From positions 4,696 to 20,966 of the forward strand of contig DIVQ01000105.1 of assembly GCA_002423325.1 (NCBI GenBank): 16,271 nucleotides of DNA, given 5' to 3'. Origin of the DNA: Anaerolineales bacterium UBA6128 (GTDB taxonomy: Bacteria > Chloroflexota > Anaerolineae > UBA1429). The stretch's first letter is position 1. Each line of letters begins with the position of its first letter. The translations under genes were made by a program, and so were the position numbers. The notes under the pieces were generated by a model. The model was not told where the DNA came from, searched no databases, and saw only the letters and a program-made list of their open reading frames with translations. This document shows, piece after piece, positions 15,225 to 16,271 of the stretch.

Positions 15225-16271
15225 GTGGAGTACAGCGCACTGCAACCGAATAGCGCCCAAGCAAAGCGTGCCAACCGCATCGCGCTGGTGATCCTGGCGT
15301 TGTACGTCGCGCTGGGGGTCAACTACAGCGTGGTGAACCCCTTGTTCGAGTCGCCGGACGAACTGACGCACTATCCCTACGTGCAGCACCTGGCGACGGG
15401 CGGGGGCCTGCCTGTGCAACGCCCCGAGGCGCCGGAACGCTGGGCCCAGGAGGGCAGCCAGCCGCCGCTCTACTATGCGCTGGCGGCCGCACTCACGCAC
15501 TGGATCGACACAAGCGACATCGACCGGGTGTGGGTCGAGAACCCGCACGCGCGCATCGGTTTGCCCGACGCCACAGACAACCGCAACGCGGCGCTGCACG
15601 GCGCCGAGGAGCGCTTCCCCTGGCGTGGCACCGTGTTGGCGGTGCACCTGGCCAGGCTGCTTTCGGTGCTGTTAGGCGCAGGTACCGTCTGGTGCACCTG
15701 GCGCCTGGGTCGCACGTTGTTCCCCGACCGGCCGGCGATCGCGCTGGGCGCGATGGCCGCCAACGCCTTTTTGCCGCAGTTCCTGTTCATCTCGGCATCG
15801 GTCAACAACGATAACCTTGTGACCCTGCTGGCCTCGCTGGCGGTGTTGCTGATGTTGCGCATCGTGCGGGGCGCGGCGCGGCGCGGCGCGCCGTTGCTGC
15901 TGGGCCTGCTGATCGGGCTGGCAGCGCTCTCCAAGCTGAGTGGCCTCGGCCTGCTGGCGCTGGCCGCAGTGGCCCTGGCGCTGCGCGAAGGCCGCCGGCG
16001 GCGGGCTGCGCGAGACGCGGCGACGCCCACGTGCAGCGTATGGCGCGCCGTGGGACGGGCGGCGCGCGACGGCGCACTGGTGTTGCTGGTTGCGGTGCTG
16101 GTGGCGGGCTGGTGGTACCTGCGCAACTGGCGTCTGTACAGCGATCCGCTGGGTACCGCGCCGATGGTGGCGATCATGGGCCAGCGCGCCGCGCTGCCCG
16201 ACTGGCGCGCGGCGCTGGGCGAGTTCCGCGGGCTGCGCATGAGCTACTGGGGGCTGTTCGGTTGGTTCAAC
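15225..16271 (+). CDS. GT-C membrane glycosyltransferase-like protein D, N-terminal 349 residues (3' truncated by window)
   Basis: The frame is open to the last base. The start is GTG 15225, with GGAG (15213-15216) at good spacing, 15 bp after the previous stop. It is a paralogue of proteins A and B, closer to A: first helix about 19-35, FESPDELTHYPYVQHLATG (41-59), QEGSQPPLYYALAAAL (75-90), THWIDTSDIDR, RGTVLAVHLARLLSV (134-148), NAFLPQFLFISASVNNDN (180-197), GLAALSKLSGLGLL (231-244), GWWYLRNWRLYSDPLG (295-310) and SYWGLFGWFN (340-349). The alignment to A runs without gaps of note up to the window edge. A longer basic cytoplasmic loop (about 255-281) holds many arginines. The family's C-terminal modules would lie beyond the window if present. 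Activity on a polyprenyl-linked sugar is inferred. Confidence 0.85.
   Translation, partial: MEYSALQPNSAQAKRANRIALVILALYVALGVNYSVVNPLFESPDELTHYPYVQHLATGGGLPVQRPEAPERWAQEGSQPPLYYALAAALTHWIDTSDIDRVWVENPHARIGLPDATDNRNAALHGAEERFPWRGTVLAVHLARLLSVLLGAGTVWCTWRLGRTLFPDRPAIALGAMAANAFLPQFLFISASVNNDNLVTLLASLAVLLMLRIVRGAARRGAPLLLGLLIGLAALSKLSGLGLLALAAVALALREGRRRRAARDAATPTCSVWRAVGRAARDGALVLLVAVLVAGWWYLRNWRLYSDPLGTAPMVAIMGQRAALPDWRAALGEFRGLRMSYWGLFGWFN

Noticed and set aside
14067..15647. Antisense frame of 526 codons across proteins C and D
   Set aside because: It spans the junction of two real sense genes and has shadow-type composition.
15868..15895. GC-rich tandem-like GGCGC pattern
   Set aside because: It encodes a short Arg/Ala/Gly cytoplasmic loop in protein D and is explained by codon bias.

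Overview
The window is a high-GC bacterial chromosome segment or metagenomic contig, interrupted by one AT-rich island. It reads as two halves that may not share an ancestry. The left part (about 1-3300) holds the end of a peptide-transporter ATPase, an AT-rich nuclease-like gene, a GalE-like epimerase, and most of a GDP-mannose 4,6-dehydratase (gmd). From memory its protein style is proteobacterial or Desulfobacterota-like. The right part (about 3300-16271) is a dense same-strand run of sugar and membrane glycosyltransferase genes with almost exclusively CGN arginine codons. Its protein style resembles Chloroflexota (Anaerolineae-like). Both assignments are impressions without a database search.

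Layout. 1-402 (+): C-terminal part of an Opp/Dpp-type ABC ATPase. 403-1513: AT-rich island holding a minus-strand gene (573-1472) with a DUF2726/PD-(D/E)XK-like core; its reading frame continues 45 codons past an amber stop. 1514-2440 (-): NAD-dependent sugar epimerase, divergent from gmd (2594-3607, +) across a 153-bp intergenic region with candidate promoters for both. 3651-5087: phosphohexomutase. 5087-5902: TatD-family hydrolase. 5899-6885: GT2 glycosyltransferase. 6885-8096: GT4-like glycosyltransferase. 8080-10341, 10378-12693 and 12690-15209: three large GT-C membrane proteins with extra C-terminal domains. 15225 to the window end: the start of a fourth GT-C protein, open at the edge.

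From 3651 onward adjacent genes overlap by 1-17 bp or are 15-36 bp apart, so they look like one transcription unit. A coherent reading is a surface-glycan pathway. The mutase supplies hexose-1-phosphate, gmd would convert GDP-mannose to a 6-deoxy sugar precursor, GT2 and GT4 act on nucleotide sugars at the cytoplasmic face, and the GT-C proteins transfer sugars from lipid carriers outside the membrane.

The two most notable points are these. First, a roughly 130-residue beta-rich module occurs six times, as tandem pairs at the C-termini of the three complete GT-C proteins. Second, gmd looks hybrid, with a change of protein subtype and codon use near 3260-3380, which could be natural recombination or an assembly join. 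No rRNA, tRNA, CRISPR array or insertion sequence was seen, and there is no gene-free stretch longer than 300 bases.
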